Source of the DNA: a bacterium
Lineage (GTDB): Bacteria; Hydrogenedentota; Hydrogenedentia; Hydrogenedentiales; SLHB01
Direction: 5' to 3'
NCBI GenBank assembly: GCA_024231375.1
Contig: JAAEQP010001413.1
Location: 1-15,307, forward strand
Length of the DNA: 15,307 nt
The position numbers and the translations under genes were made by a program. How positions within the stretch are numbered: the stretch's first letter is position 1; each line of letters begins with the position of its first letter. Under the pieces are notes generated by a model, which was given only the letters and a program-made list of their open reading frames with translations, was not told where the DNA came from and did not search any database. Positions 14,742 through 15,307 of the stretch are shown in pieces.

Positions 14742-15307
14742 GTTTCTCCCATGACCGTCTTGAGCTTAGACCGGAACAGCAGGAACGTCAAGCCGCCGGC
14801 CGCGCCCAGAAGCCCTGTGACGAAGAACGGCATCGGCAACCCGGCCAGCGCCACCAACCGTCCACTCGCCATGGCGCCGAGAAAGATGGCCGTGGTCCGA
14901 ACCGCGTACACGAACCCGAAATTGCCGCCCACCCGGTGTCTGGGGAACGTGACCGCCACGAATAGGGTGATGTAGCAATTCAGCGTGCCGTCCGCGATGG
15001 TGTGCAACGTACGCACGCCCAGTACTTCCGGTAGATTGTCGCAGAAACCCGTCACCGCATGGAAACCGCCGCTGAACACCATGGCCAGCATCATGGCCGT
15101 CAGCATCTTTTTGTGCCGGTCGAACACACGTCCCGCCACGAATGCCACGATCGCGATCAGAATGCCCGAGTAGGCAAACACCACGCCTACGCCCCATTGC
15201 GACATGCCGCATTGTTCGCGCAGGAAGGTTGGGTAGATCGCTTGCTCCGAGCCAAAGTGCAGCGAGTACAACAGAATAATGGCCGTGGCCAACGCACCCC
15301 GCTTTGA
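14738..15307 (-). CDS. MFS-type permease, C-terminal half (5' end beyond the window)
   Basis: The reading frame stays open to the window edge, so the N-terminal part is missing. The visible 189 residues contain six candidate membrane helices, about half of a 12-helix major facilitator. Between the second and third helix is GRVFDRHKK, resembling the conserved loop motif G-x-x-x-D-R-x-x-(K/R) of this superfamily. The segment LLYSLHFGSEQAIYP looks like a helix opening a bundle half. The substrate cannot be inferred. The stop overlaps the rsmA start by 4 nt (ATGA), so the two are in one transcript with the histidine kinase downstream. A TTG codon at 15292 could be a start but lacks support. Confidence 0.82.
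   Translation of the reverse strand, partial: SKRGALATAIILLYSLHFGSEQAIYPTFLREQCGMSQWGVGVVFAYSGILIAIVAFVAGRVFDRHKKMLTAMMLAMVFSGGFHAVTGFCDNLPEVLGVRTLHTIADGTLNCYITLFVAVTFPRHRVGGNFGFVYAVRTTAIFLGAMASGRLVALAGLPMPFFVTGLLGAAGGLTFLLFRSKLKTVMGET

Noticed and set aside
1..15307. CRISPR arrays, tRNA and rRNA genes, integrase or phage genes
   Set aside because: No regularly spaced repeats, no cloverleaf or rRNA-like sequence, and no recombinase or phage structural motif was seen on either strand.

Overview
This is a GC-rich bacterial chromosomal window of about 15.3 kb with dense genes. It carries core housekeeping genes (guaB, guaA, rsmA) beside polysaccharide-type enzymes: a GH29 fucosidase and a sulfatase-fold membrane enzyme. 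It also has a cell-surface beta-propeller and a polytopic membrane protein of unknown function. This mix recalls Planctomycetota, Hydrogenedentota or other PVC-like environmental bacteria. That placement is an impression from gene content; no marker in the window proves it.

Layout from left to right. A large membrane protein (59-2167, minus) diverges from a two-gene plus-strand unit: a membrane-anchored sulfatase-fold enzyme (2497-4563) and an exported alpha-L-fucosidase (4590-6287). The 329-base divergent spacer holds candidate promoters for both directions and a copy of a dispersed palindromic repeat. Next is the guanine-nucleotide operon guaB-guaA (6513-9533) behind a near-consensus sigma-70 promoter. 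A 59-codon YjfB-like gene (9661-9840) follows and ends in a clear intrinsic terminator.

The 400 bases between that gene and the beta-propeller gene are not empty. A TTGACA-N17-TATGCT promoter points at a stretch of about 206 nt whose first and last 8 bases pair perfectly and whose interior folds as an irregular rod. I read this as a candidate 6S-type regulatory RNA. The secreted seven-bladed propeller (10241-11545) has a C-terminal membrane anchor and is followed by a strong hairpin. A HAD hydrolase (11701-12450) with its own promoter overlaps by 4 nt a 63-residue Cys-cluster miniprotein.

Convergent to these, a minus-strand set runs MFS permease (5' end outside the window), rsmA, then a soluble PAS histidine kinase. 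Between the convergent blocks sits a fold-back element of about 162 bp (12646-12807). Its right terminal repeat contains the kinase stop codon.

Functionally, guaB and guaA catalyse the two successive steps IMP to XMP to GMP. The sulfatase-like protein and the fucosidase plausibly act together on an extracellular fucose-containing glycan. rsmA methylates 16S rRNA. The remaining genes are orphans with respect to pathway. In the first 58 bases I see no supportable gene.
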